Notes: generated by a model from the sequence alone, not told the origin. A stretch of DNA of 16,576 bases from JAGLHV01 sp023143305 [NCBI: Clostridia bacterium] (GCA_030637025.1 DAOVVV010000043.1:1-16576); one strand, 5' to 3'. Positions 5,166-12,839 are shown, counted from the first letter of the stretch. Numbers and translations are program-made.

Positions 5166-6011
5166 ATGATTATTTCAGTAGCCAGTGGTAAAGGCGGGAC
5201 AGGAAAGACATTAGTATCTACCAGTCTTGCCCTTGTTATAGAGAATAATGTACAATTATTAGACTGTGATGTAGAGGAACCCAATGCTCATATTTTTATA
5301 AAAGCGGAGATTAAAAATAAATATCCGGCTTTTATTCCTATTCCTCAAATTGATAAAAGCAAATGTGATTTTTGTGGTAAATGTGCTCAAGTGTGTGTTT
5401 ATAATGCTATAGCAGTATTAAAGCAGGATGTTTTGGTTTTTAAAGAGCTTTGCCATGGTTGTGGTTCCTGTAGTTTTCTTTGTCCTCAGAAAGCAATAAG
5501 AGAAGTTAATAAAGAAATCGGAGTAGTTGAGAGTGGTAATTTCAAATCTATAGAATTAGTTCAGGGTAAGCTTAATATTGGTGAGGCAATGTCCCCACCT
5601 TTAATTCGAGAGGTCAAAGAACTTATAAATCCTGAGAAAACGGTAATTATTGATGCCCCTCCCGGAACTTCCTGTCCGGTCATTGTTTCTGTTACAGGAA
5701 CGGATTTTTGCCTATTAGTAACAGAACCGACTCCCTTTGGTCTTAATGATTTGATTTTAAGTGTGGAAGTAATGAGAAAACTTAAGATTCCTTTTGGAGT
5801 AGCCATTAATCGTTGCAATTTGGGAAATGAAGAAACGCAAAAGTATTGTGAGAAAGAAAATATTCCTATATTGATAAATATTCCTTTTAAAAAAGAAATA
5901 GCGGTTGCTTATTCTAAAGGAATACCCCTGGTGGAAGCTTTTCCCGAATATAAAAGAAATTTTCAGGATTTGTTGAATAAGGTAATATCAATAATAAAAA
6001 GTAAGCAATGA
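5166..6011 (+). CDS. MinD-superfamily P-loop ATPase with inserted 2x[4Fe-4S] ferredoxin domain (first copy)
   Basis: This encodes 281 residues. The deviant Walker A motif GKGGTGKT is at 8-15 and LLDCDVEEPN follows near 31-40. A ferredoxin-type insert has Cys at 67, 70, 73 and 77 (CDFCGKCAQVC) and at 96, 99, 102 and 106 (CHGCGSCSFLC). The second half has DAPPGTSCP and TEPTPFGLND, typical of Mrp/MinD ATPases. Such proteins occur next to Orp/NifX proteins in strict anaerobes and are thought to load or move Fe-S or Mo-type clusters, or to act in division-site positioning in Desulfovibrio. The ATG has only a weak GAGAGA site. The 98-base gap upstream is AT-rich with two TATAAT hexamers (5082-5087, 5109-5114) but no good -35, so an internal promoter is uncertain. 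Confidence 0.92.
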   Translation: MIISVASGKGGTGKTLVSTSLALVIENNVQLLDCDVEEPNAHIFIKAEIKNKYPAFIPIPQIDKSKCDFCGKCAQVCVYNAIAVLKQDVLVFKELCHGCGSCSFLCPQKAIREVNKEIGVVESGNFKSIELVQGKLNIGEAMSPPLIREVKELINPEKTVIIDAPPGTSCPVIVSVTGTDFCLLVTEPTPFGLNDLILSVEVMRKLKIPFGVAINRCNLGNEETQKYCEKENIPILINIPFKKEIAVAYSKGIPLVEAFPEYKRNFQDLLNKVISIIKSKQ

Positions 6012-6035
6012 AATTAAATTATACAAGGATTAAAG

Positions 6036-6923
6036 ATGAAACAAATTGTAATAATCAGTGGTAAAGGTGGAACAGGAAAAACAGTAGTAACCGGGGCTTT
6101 TGCTTCTTTAGCTAAAAATAAAATAATGGCAGACTGCGATGTTGATGCTGCCGATTTACATTTATTGCTTAAACCGGAAATAAAAAAAAGGCATGAATTT
6201 AAAAGCGGGGTGACTGCATTTATTGACAAAGAGCTTTGTAGTCAGTGTGGACAATGTGTTCAGGTGTGCCGTTTTTCTGCCGTAGAAATTGGAAAAAACG
6301 TTTCCGGAGAAAAAGAATTTACAATAGATCCTATTGCTTGTGAAGGATGTGCTTTCTGTAGCTTCGTATGTCCTACCGAAGCGATAAAAATGGAAGAGAA
6401 TATATCCGGAGAATGGTATATTTCGGATACCAGATTCGGCCCTTTTGTTCATGCCAGGCTGGGAATAGCTTCGGAAAATTCAGGTAAATTAGTTGCTCTG
6501 GTAAAACAAAAAGCAAAGGAATTAGCTGAAAAACAGAATTGTGATTGGATTATTATAGATGGTGCGCCCGGGATAGGTTGTCCGGTGATTGCTTCGTTAT
6601 CCGGCATAGATTATGCGTTAGTTATAACTGAGCCGACATTATCCGGTCTTCACGATGCAGACAGGGTGATTCAGGTAGTAAAGCATTTTAAAATCTCGGT
6701 TAGATTAATCATAAACAAATACGATTTAAATAAAGAGATGACTGAAAAAATAGAAGAATATTGTAAAAACAATAATATCCCTCTTGTTGGTAAAATCAGT
6801 TTTGATGAATCCATGGTAAAAGCGATTATAGAAGGTAAAACAATTATAGAATATGGATATGGTAAAGCCAGAGAGGAGATTACTGCAATTTGGGATACAT
6901 TACAAAAAGAGGAACAAAAGTAA
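6036..6923 (+). CDS. MinD-superfamily P-loop ATPase with inserted 2x[4Fe-4S] ferredoxin domain (second copy)
   Basis: This encodes 295 residues with the same plan as the gene before it. GKGGTGKT is at 9-16 and MADCDVDAADLHLLL near 31-45. Ferredoxin Cys are at 68, 71, 74 and 78 (CSQCGQCVQVC) and at 102, 105, 108 and 112 (CEGCAFCSFVC). DGAPGIGCP and TEPTLSGLHD follow later. The pair lies 24 bases apart, has well-diverged sequences and probably forms a heterodimer, as the tandem ATPases of the Desulfovibrio Orp system do. An AAGGA site lies 6 bases before the ATG. It is the last gene of the block; a 180-base gap follows with no clear terminator. Confidence 0.92.
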   Translation: MKQIVIISGKGGTGKTVVTGAFASLAKNKIMADCDVDAADLHLLLKPEIKKRHEFKSGVTAFIDKELCSQCGQCVQVCRFSAVEIGKNVSGEKEFTIDPIACEGCAFCSFVCPTEAIKMEENISGEWYISDTRFGPFVHARLGIASENSGKLVALVKQKAKELAEKQNCDWIIIDGAPGIGCPVIASLSGIDYALVITEPTLSGLHDADRVIQVVKHFKISVRLIINKYDLNKEMTEKIEEYCKNNNIPLVGKISFDESMVKAIIEGKTIIEYGYGKAREEITAIWDTLQKEEQK

Positions 6924-7103
6924 TAAGGTAATAAAGAACCAACAGTATCTTCCCATTACGCAAAAAAAATACACTTCGTTTTGTTTCCAGCCAAAACTGA
7001 TCTTTAAAAATGCATGTTTGTTTTCTAAGTATAATTAAAATTTTTAAAGAAGGGAATATATATTTACGAGACAGGAATTTTATTAAAAAGGAAGGGAAAA
7101 ATT

Positions 7104-7304
7104 ATGCCTATTTATACCTATTTTTGCAAAGATTGTGGTGAAAAATTTGATTTGTTATTAGGTGTTACTTCTGAGAAAGTGGAACTCAAATGCAAAAAGT
7201 GCGGAAGGAAGAATATTAAGAAAATATTAAGTTCATTCAATGTGGGAAATTCCGGTTCCTCCGGACCAAGCTGTCCTTCAGGAACATGTCCTACAGGGTT
7301 TTAA
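7104..7304 (+). CDS. FmdB-family zinc-ribbon protein
   Basis: This encodes 66 residues. MPIYTYFCKDCGEKFD with CxxC at 8-11 and a second CxxC at 30-33 is the typical FmdB/CxxC_CxxC_SSSS start. The tail is Ser/Gly-rich with two further Cys (57 and 62), as in many family members. The family was named from a suspected regulator of formamidase, but its real role is unknown; zinc or iron binding is likely. A GGAAGGG site precedes the ATG. A TATAAT at 7030-7035 lies in the gap upstream but lacks a -35. Its closeness to the Fur/NifX/MinD block fits a metal-linked role without proving one. Confidence 0.88.
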   Translation: MPIYTYFCKDCGEKFDLLLGVTSEKVELKCKKCGRKNIKKILSSFNVGNSGSSGPSCPSGTCPTGF

Positions 7305-7336
7305 GTAAAATCTTAGTATAGATTCCTGTTTTTCAG

Positions 7337-7439
7337 ATTATGTTATAACTCATATTTTCATATGGTAGCCGCAGGCTTTAGCCTGCGTTATCGCCGGAGC
7401 TTTTCCGCAGGCTAAAGCCTGCGACTACTATGACACAGT
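7337..7439. repeat. Dispersed palindromic element, copy 1 (MITE/REP-like)
   Basis: The arms GTAGCCGCAGGCTTTAGCC... (7365-7387) and 7406-7428 are inverted repeats of 23 bp with one mismatch, separated by 18 bases. Each arm is itself palindromic (CGCAGGCTWWAGCCTGCG), so a cruciform or several RNA hairpins can form. The outer ends ATTATGTTATAACT (7337-7350) and TGACACAGT (7431-7439) correspond to the ends of copy 2 at 10443-10581, where ACTGTGTCA is intact. It is much richer in GC than its surroundings. It lies between the FmdB and OsmC genes and could also act as a transcription or stability barrier. Confidence 0.8.
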
Positions 7440-7515
7440 TTGTTCTCAGGAATGGCAATAAAGGTAAAAAGGCTATTTTGCAGAACTATTTTTAATAAAG
7501 CAATAGGAGGTAAAG

Positions 7516-7968
7516 ATGAGTGAAGTAAGACAAAGAAGCAAAAAATTTATCTATAGAACAAAAATTAAGTGGGACAAAGCGAAGAAGGGATTTCTTTCTT
7601 CTTCCGGTAAACCGGATATAGAGACAGCCACACCCCCTGAATTTCGGGGACACGCAGGTATTTGGACACCGGAAGACTTTTTTGTTGCCGCAGTTAATTC
7701 CTGTATTATGACTACTTTTTTATATTACGCTGAGAGGGAAAGTATAGAGTTTGTAAGTTATGAAAGTGAGGCTGAAGGGATTTTGGAAAGAGTCGAAAAT
7801 CAATTAATGTTTTCCCTTATTACGGTACGACCCAGGATTGTAATCGCTTTAAGCGATCAGAAGGAAAAAGTAGAAAAACTGATGAAAAGCTCTGAGAGGG
7901 GTTGTCTTATATCCCATTCCATAAAGTCTAAAGTTGAAGTGATAGTTGAAATAACTATTAGAAAATAA
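7516..7968 (+). CDS. OsmC/Ohr-family thiol peroxidase-like protein
   Basis: This encodes 150 residues, the normal length for the family. The first redox Cys is at 63 in VNSCIMTTFLYYAE and the second at 130 in RGCLISHSIKSKVEV; both conserved positions are present. TPEDFFVAAV just before Cys63 is the usual OsmC signature. The family reduces organic hydroperoxides with a dithiol partner, although many members in anaerobes are uncharacterised. The ATG has an AGGAGGT site. It follows the palindromic element and is probably transcribed apart from the MinD block. An oxidative-stress role beside a Fur-type regulator is plausible, but I see no Fur box in front of it. Confidence 0.9.
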   Translation: MSEVRQRSKKFIYRTKIKWDKAKKGFLSSSGKPDIETATPPEFRGHAGIWTPEDFFVAAVNSCIMTTFLYYAERESIEFVSYESEAEGILERVENQLMFSLITVRPRIVIALSDQKEKVEKLMKSSERGCLISHSIKSKVEVIVEITIRK

Positions 7969-8024
7969 AATACCGATAATCTCACCGCTATACCTGATGT
8001 TTACACTTCAGTTCTCTTCCCTCA

Positions 8025-8053
8025 TTGACTTTTTTTTTCCTTTGTGTTAACAT
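8025..8053 (+). promoter_or_regulatory. Probable promoter of the alpha/beta hydrolase gene
   Basis: TTGACT (8025-8030), a 17-base T-rich spacer and TAACAT (8048-8053) lie about 90 bases before the TTG start of the hydrolase. This is a reasonable sigma-70 match in an otherwise empty gap. Confidence 0.45.
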
Positions 8054-8144
8054 ACTTCATATAAAAGTCCACCAAAAAAACAGGGAGAATAAAGGTAAAA
8101 CTAACCATAAAAATTTTGGATAAAGAATACAAAAAGGATATGAT

Positions 8145-8999
8145 TTGAAAATAAATCTGAAAAGAAGTTTATATCTATTTCGTGCAGTTATTCTTCTCCT
8201 TCTTAGCCTCTTTATAGGTCTATATATCGGCCTTATGATTCGTCTTACGGTTTTTCAATCTCGTCTTATCTATTTTCCCGGCCGCAAAGTTATTATGACT
8301 CCTGATAGAATAGGACTTTCGTATGAAAACGTTTATTTTAAAACTGAGGATGGAGTAAATCTTAATGGTTGGTTTGTTCCCGCTAAGAATGCTAAGGGTG
8401 TGATTCTTTTTTGTCATGGTAACGGGGGAAATATTTCGGACCGCTTGAGCACTCTTCAGTTGTTTTCCCGTCTTGGACTAAGTACTTTCATTTTTGATTA
8501 CCGGGGTTATGGACATAGTGAAGGAAAGATTACAGAAAAAGGTACTTATCTGGATGCAGAAGCAGCGTGGAGTTACCTTATTAAAGAGAAAAAAACATCA
8601 TCAAATGAAATCATTATTTTCGGCAGGTCTCTTGGTTCTGCTATTGCTGTATGGCTTGCACAAGAGCACATACCGAAAGTGCTTATAGTAGAATCTGCGT
8701 TTGCTTCTATTCAGGATATGGCTGCCGAATTATATCCTTACTTTCCTACTAAATTCTTAGTGCGTTTCGATTACAAAACAATTGATTATATTCGTCGGGT
8801 GAAATGTCCTGTTCTTGTAATACATAGTCCTGAAGACGAAATAATACCATTTAGTCATGGCCGCAAACTGTTTGCAGCAGCAAATGGACCCAAAGAATTT
8901 ATAGAAATTAAAGGTAATCACAATGATGGATTTATCATATCAGCAAAACTTTATGAAAATGGTTTAAACTCTTTCATTTCTAAATATATGGAAAAATAA
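8145..8999 (+). CDS. Membrane-anchored alpha/beta hydrolase (BEM46/ABHD13-like, S33-type)
   Basis: This encodes 284 residues and starts at TTG. AAAAAGGAT upstream supports that start, and the overlapping ATG at 8140 is out of frame and hits a stop at once. A single membrane segment lies at about 13-32. The hydrolase fold follows: HGNGG at 91-95 (oxyanion loop), nucleophile Ser162 in GRSLGS, Asp231 in SPEDE and His259 in KGNHNDG. Length and order match the BEM46-like family of N-terminally anchored serine hydrolases, whose substrates are unknown. The catalytic domain probably faces the periplasm or membrane surface, but the topology is not certain. It has a likely promoter of its own. Confidence 0.9.
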   Translation: MKINLKRSLYLFRAVILLLLSLFIGLYIGLMIRLTVFQSRLIYFPGRKVIMTPDRIGLSYENVYFKTEDGVNLNGWFVPAKNAKGVILFCHGNGGNISDRLSTLQLFSRLGLSTFIFDYRGYGHSEGKITEKGTYLDAEAAWSYLIKEKKTSSNEIIIFGRSLGSAIAVWLAQEHIPKVLIVESAFASIQDMAAELYPYFPTKFLVRFDYKTIDYIRRVKCPVLVIHSPEDEIIPFSHGRKLFAAANGPKEFIEIKGNHNDGFIISAKLYENGLNSFISKYMEK

Positions 9000-9103
9000 A
9001 AATTCACCGCAACATTATGGATATAGAAAAGCCGGATATTTTCTTTTGAAAGGAAATATAATCGACTCCCATTTTTAGTGAAGTAAATAGGAAATTGAAA
9101 TCA

Positions 9104-9133
9104 TTGATTTGTTTGATTGGAAAATGATATAAT
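9104..9133 (+). promoter_or_regulatory. Extended -10 promoter of the GNAT-like gene
   Basis: TTGATT (9104-9109), an 18-base spacer and TGATATAAT (9125-9133) give a good -35 and a perfect extended -10. Transcription would start near 9140, leaving a leader of about 120 bases that contains the hairpin at 9210-9248. Confidence 0.65.
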
Positions 9134-9209
9134 ATCCAGGGCAATCAAGAGGAGCATTGCGTTACATAATTAAAGAAGGAAATAGAAAAGTAAATTATGA
9201 AATGTTAAG

Positions 9210-9248
9210 CTAACCAGTGTAATCCTGTTGGTTGGATTTTTTATTTTA
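9210..9248 (+). terminator. Terminator-like hairpin in the leader of the GNAT-like gene
   Basis: CTAACCA (9210-9216) can pair with TGGTTGG (9229-9235) as a 7-bp stem including one G-T pair. ATTTTTTATTTT follows. Because it lies between the promoter at 9104-9133 and the gene start at 9263, it would act as a leader attenuator rather than an end-of-gene terminator. The stem is short, so this is tentative. A three-codon ORF (ATG AAA TGT, 9197-9205) just before it is probably coincidence. Confidence 0.35.
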
Positions 9249-9262
9249 ATCGGAGGTTAAAT

Positions 9263-10408
9263 ATGGAAGTAACTATTAAGGAAGTAGTATCCAAAAAGGA
9301 GATGAAAAAGTTTATTCTTTTTCCTCACAAATTGTACAAAGATTGTCCGTACTGGGTGCCGCCGTTGAATATGGATGAAATGACTACGTTAAGCAAAAAA
9401 ACAAACCCTGCTTTTGATTTTTGCAGGGCAAAATACTATCTTGCTTATAAGGGAAATGATATTGTGGGAAGAATCGCCGGAATTATCAATGAAAAATATG
9501 TTGAAGTATGGAAAAATAAATACGCGCGATTTGGATGGGTAGACTTTATTGACGATTATGATGTATCTAAAGCATTATTTGCTACCGTTGAGAATTGGGT
9601 AAAAGAAAATGGAATGGTTGGATTGCAAGGTCCCCTTGGTTTTACTGATTTTGACAAAGAAGGAATGCTTGTCGAGGGTTTTGAGGAATTAGGTAGTATG
9701 ATGGGCATATATAATTATCCATATTATCTGGATCATTTAGAAAAATTATCCTATAAAAAGGAAATAGATTGGCTGGAATTTAGAATAAAATTATCCAATA
9801 CCATAGATGAAAAAATAGACCGTTTGGCAAACATTGTAGAAAAAAAGCTTAAGCTGAAAGTGCTTAAGTTAAATAAAACAAAAGAAGCACTACCTTATGC
9901 AAAAGAAATATTTCAGTTGTTAAATGATTGTTATAAAAACATATTTGGATTTGTGCCTCTATCCGACAAACAAACGGATTATTATATTAAACAAGTTTTT
10001 TCCTTTATCCGCCCCGATTTTATGCAAATAATAGTTGATGAAGATAATAAAATAGTTGCTTTTGGGCTTACTATACCCTCGATATCAATAGCTTTGAAAA
10101 AGGCAAAAGGAAAAATTTTCCCTTTTGGATTTATTCATTTATTAATGGCTAACAGAAAAAACGATAAAGCTGATTTATTAATTATAGCTATAAAAGAAGA
10201 TTTGCAGGGAAAAGGGGTAAATGCCTTGATAATGAGGGAAGGGCATAAAACATATATAAAGAACAATATTACTGTTGTGGAAACATCTAATCAGTTGGAA
10301 ACAAACCACAAAGTATTGTCACTATGGCGCCGCTTTAACGGGAAACAGCATAAAAGAAGAAGATGTTTCACTAAATTATTTAACGGTAAAACCAGTAATT
10401 TAAGCTAA
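9263..10408 (+). CDS. GNAT-like N-acyltransferase family protein (about 380 residues)
   Basis: This encodes 381 residues. The N-terminal half has DCPYWVPPLNMDE near 27-39, FCRAKYYLAY and IVGRIAGIINEKY near 67-78, and the conserved LQGPLGFTDFDKEGMLVEGFE stretch near 121-140. The C-terminal half ends in ETSNQLETNHKVLSLWRRF and QHKRRRC, a hallmark of this large, uncharacterised GNAT-related family. ADLLIIAIKEDLQGKGVNAL resembles the acyl-CoA binding beta4-alpha3 region (QGKG). Substrate unknown; amino-lipid or peptidoglycan-type acyl transfer has been suggested for relatives. The ATG follows TCGGAGG at proper spacing. It probably heads a small transcription unit, and a hairpin and palindromic element separate it from the reductase downstream. 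Confidence 0.82.
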   Translation: MEVTIKEVVSKKEMKKFILFPHKLYKDCPYWVPPLNMDEMTTLSKKTNPAFDFCRAKYYLAYKGNDIVGRIAGIINEKYVEVWKNKYARFGWVDFIDDYDVSKALFATVENWVKENGMVGLQGPLGFTDFDKEGMLVEGFEELGSMMGIYNYPYYLDHLEKLSYKKEIDWLEFRIKLSNTIDEKIDRLANIVEKKLKLKVLKLNKTKEALPYAKEIFQLLNDCYKNIFGFVPLSDKQTDYYIKQVFSFIRPDFMQIIVDEDNKIVAFGLTIPSISIALKKAKGKIFPFGFIHLLMANRKNDKADLLIIAIKEDLQGKGVNALIMREGHKTYIKNNITVVETSNQLETNHKVLSLWRRFNGKQHKRRRCFTKLFNGKTSNLS

Positions 10409-10420
10409 AGTGCTTTCATA

Positions 10421-10436
10421 AATCCGTCATCGGATT
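10421..10436 (+). terminator. Small hairpin after the GNAT-like gene
   Basis: AATCCG-TCAT-CGGATT is a perfect 6-bp stem with a 4-base loop, beginning 13 bases after the stop codon. No U-run follows, so termination here would be weak. Confidence 0.3.
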
Positions 10437-10442
10437 AAACAG

Positions 10443-10581
10443 ACTGTGTCATAACTCATATTTTCATGTGGTAGCCGCAACCTTTAGGGTGCGTTATTTT
10501 CAGAGTTTTTCCGCAGGCTACTTGTCCGCCATCTGTTTGGAGGAAAGCCTGCGACTACCAAAAAGGGAATTGTGATACAGT
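10443..10581. repeat. Dispersed palindromic element, copy 2, with nested hairpin insertion
   Basis: It begins ACTGTGTCATAACTCATA and ends GTGATACAGT, so the outer ends are short terminal inverted repeats (ACTGTGTCA against TGATACAGT). Inside it shares TAACTCATATTTTCATRTGG, GTAGCCGCA and the AAGCCTGCGACTACCA end with copy 1 at 7337-7439. The left palindrome is mutated (CAACCTTTAGGGTGCG). The right palindrome CCGCAGGCTA|AAGCCTGCG is split by 24 extra bases (10521-10544) that themselves pair as TCCGCC...GGAGGA. Non-coding and probably mobilised in trans, or a REP-like element. Confidence 0.78.
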
Positions 10582-10637
10582 CCGAAAAGAAGGAAGGTAA
10601 AGATAATCAGAAAAACCATTAAAGGAGGTTTAGTATT

Positions 10638-11435
10638 GTGGAAGATAAGAAATATGCCCTAATTACGGGTGGGTCATCAGGTTTGGGGCTTGCTTTTGCT
10701 AAAAATCTGGCAGAAAAAGGTTATGTTCCTCTCCTTATTGCCAGAAGGAAAAACAAGCTGGAAGAAGCAACGGATAACATTAAAAAAATGGGGTTTGATT
10801 CTTATGGTTTTCAGGGAGATATTACATCTCAGGAAGATTTGATAAATATAGCTGAAACAATAAAAGGGCAGTTTGGAAAAATAGAATTTCTGGTGTTGAA
10901 TGCAGGGGTAGTTAATGTTAGTTTGTTAGCCGATTATGATGATTATGGAAAAATGAAAGAGGATATTGAAATTGATTTATGGGGAACGATATTATCAACC
11001 AGAGTCTTTATGCCTTTATTAACACCCGGTTCTAAAATTTTAATGATTTCATCGGGATTTGGATTGATAGGAGGGGCAGGATATTCTACCTACTGTGCGG
11101 CAAAAGCAGGAATTGTCAATTTTGCCGAGGCACTTAGAAGAGAACTTCTTTGTAAAGATATAGCGGTATATGTGGCCTGTCCCGCAGATATAGATACCCC
11201 TCAATATGCCCAGGAAAGAAAAAACATGCCTGAATGGATGTCAAAAGGACTTTCAGCCAGGCAGTCTCTTTTATCCCCCCAAAAAGCTGCCGAAAAAATA
11301 CTTAATAAATGTAAAGGAAAAAAGTTTCTGATCATAATTAATTTTGAGATTTTTTTATTACGCATCTTAAGCAAGATTCTTCCGGGAAGAATAGTAACAA
11401 GCATATTGGATTCAAGCCTCCCACGCCCGAAATAG
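10638..11435 (+). CDS. Short-chain dehydrogenase/reductase, 3-ketodihydrosphingosine reductase (KDSR)-like
   Basis: This encodes 265 residues and starts at GTG with AAAGGAGG just upstream; the overlapping TTG at 10636 is out of frame and soon stops. TGGSSGLG at 10-17 is the NAD(P) binding motif and IARR near 34-37 suggests NADPH. NAG is at 88-90, with catalytic Ser138/139, Tyr152 and Lys156 (YCAAK). CPADIDTPQYAQERK at 181-195 resembles the PxDTDTPxxxxE signature of KDSR-type reductases. The hydrophobic C-terminal part (230-258) also fits that membrane-associated family. The likely reaction is reduction of a 3-keto lipid. A sphingolipid role is not proved, since no serine palmitoyltransferase is in the window; a general 3-oxoacyl reductase is the alternative. 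Confidence 0.85.
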   Translation: MEDKKYALITGGSSGLGLAFAKNLAEKGYVPLLIARRKNKLEEATDNIKKMGFDSYGFQGDITSQEDLINIAETIKGQFGKIEFLVLNAGVVNVSLLADYDDYGKMKEDIEIDLWGTILSTRVFMPLLTPGSKILMISSGFGLIGGAGYSTYCAAKAGIVNFAEALRRELLCKDIAVYVACPADIDTPQYAQERKNMPEWMSKGLSARQSLLSPQKAAEKILNKCKGKKFLIIINFEIFLLRILSKILPGRIVTSILDSSLPRPK

Positions 11436-11517
11436 TAGTCAAAGATATTTGTGCCGGGGAAATATAGGGGAGAAGTTCTCTTGGTAGGCCTGAAATAACA
11501 GGAGAGATAATTGAAAA

Positions 11518-12486
11518 ATGTTTAAAAGAAAAGGAGTAAATATATTTTGTTCTTTGAAGTTAAAAAACATACAATTTTTATTAATAATTTTGACACTTAA
11601 TGTTTTCCTTTCCTGTACAAGAAAAATATCCTTAGATATAAAACAGTATTCATTAATTAATGAAGAAGGTAAGAAATTAGTTTTTTATATTGGGAAAAAA
11701 CCAAATAGCAATTTAAAAGATAAAATATTAATATATTTACAAGGGTCGGGTTCTCAATCCGTAAAAAATAATTTCGGAGACGGAGCGGAAGCTACATTTC
11801 TTGGGTATGATATTCTTTATATAGAAAAATATGGATTTAACAGTAGAGATCTTTTTTGTCAATCATATACACTGAAGAGTAGAGTTGAAAATGTACTAAA
11901 TATTGTAAAACATGTAAAAAATAATATATATAAAAATAAAATCAAAGAAATCGGCATACTTGGGCAAAGTGAAGGGGGAGCGATAGCTCCTGAAATTGCA
12001 ACAAATTTGCCCATGGTTACACATGTAATTATAATGGGGGCAGGTGGATTACCACAAGCTAAAGAATTTGAAATATTATTAGAAAAAAACTTAAAAAAAG
12101 GAAAGCCTTTTTTTAAGTCGGATATTAAAACAAAAGAGCAACTATTATGTAAATATGAAGAAATAAAAAAAAATTGTTCATCCGAAAAGTTTTGGTTAGG
12201 TCATACATATAAGTATTGGAATACTAGTCTACGGTATTCGGCGGAAAAGTATATTTCGCAATTAAAAATGCCGACATTATTTATAATTGGAGAAAAAGAT
12301 AATATGGTCCCGGTAGAATCGATAGAATGTTTGATACCTAAATTAGCGAATAGAAAAAATTTTACTTTTAAAATAATACCAAAAGTAAATCATAAATTTA
12401 TTGATTCTAAAGGGAAAAAAAAATCAAAAAAAGTGATAGAAATAATATTAAATTGGTTTAAACAAACAGTAGATATAAAATCATAA
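11518..12486 (+). CDS. Lipoprotein alpha/beta hydrolase
   Basis: This encodes 322 residues. A hydrophobic segment at 18-32 ends in the lipobox VFLSC, with Cys33 as the likely lipidated residue, so the enzyme should sit on a membrane outside the cytoplasm. Catalytic residues are visible: nucleophile Ser151 in GQSEGG, Asp261 in GEKDNMVP and His292 in VNHKF. LQGSGSQ at 74-80 fits the oxyanion loop. Substrate unknown; serine hydrolases of this outline include esterases and peptidases. CAGGAGAG lies about 14 bases before the ATG. The gene is strikingly AT-rich with long A-runs compared with its left neighbours, suggesting a different origin, perhaps shared with the small gene that follows. Confidence 0.85.
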   Translation: MFKRKGVNIFCSLKLKNIQFLLIILTLNVFLSCTRKISLDIKQYSLINEEGKKLVFYIGKKPNSNLKDKILIYLQGSGSQSVKNNFGDGAEATFLGYDILYIEKYGFNSRDLFCQSYTLKSRVENVLNIVKHVKNNIYKNKIKEIGILGQSEGGAIAPEIATNLPMVTHVIIMGAGGLPQAKEFEILLEKNLKKGKPFFKSDIKTKEQLLCKYEEIKKNCSSEKFWLGHTYKYWNTSLRYSAEKYISQLKMPTLFIIGEKDNMVPVESIECLIPKLANRKNFTFKIIPKVNHKFIDSKGKKKSKKVIEIILNWFKQTVDIKS

Positions 12487-12559
12487 AAAGTTTATTAAAA
12501 AAATACTACAACAAAATAATATAAAGTGAAAACGAAAAGGCCGGTGTTAGAAGATAAGA

Positions 12560-12760
12560 ATGAATAAGAAACAAATAAAAGATATTTGGGTAGTAAGATT
12601 TTTAATGTTTTGCTTAATAATGATAATTTTGCCGGTTACTCTTGTAGTAATTTCACACAGGTTGTTTTCTGGATTTTGGCTTAAAATGTTAGGTGTGTTT
12701 ATTACTATTATCATAATTGGAATTTTGGTTAAGAAATGGATAAATTTTTTAGAAAGATAA
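12560..12760 (+). CDS. Small two-span membrane protein, unknown function
   Basis: This encodes 66 residues: a basic N-terminus (MNKKQIKD), hydrophobic segments at about 11-31 and 40-58, then a basic tail (KKWINFLER). Two membrane helices with both ends in the cytoplasm are the simple reading. I recognise no family. The ribosome binding site (TAGAAG) is weak. It follows the AT-rich lipoprotein hydrolase by 73 bases, on the same strand and with the same base composition, so the two may have been acquired together. Whether it is expressed cannot be told from sequence. Confidence 0.6.
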   Translation: MNKKQIKDIWVVRFLMFCLIMIILPVTLVVISHRLFSGFWLKMLGVFITIIIIGILVKKWINFLER

Positions 12761-12839
12761 AGACCTTATTCCTGACAATCCTAAAAAAAAACTTACTCCC
12801 AAGTTTTTAATTTCATTAAGATGATCGGTTGAATTGAAA

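Noticed and set aside
4046-6923. Reading of the NifX-type genes as part of a nitrogen-fixation cluster
   Set aside because: No nitrogenase structural or other nif genes are present, and the accompanying ferredoxin-MinD ATPases and DUF5320 protein fit an Orp-like system better.
6853-7038. Forward open frame running from the end of the second MinD-type ATPase into the gap
   Set aside because: Most of it is a shifted reading of the ATPase gene; the tail is low-complexity, and no ribosome binding site is present.
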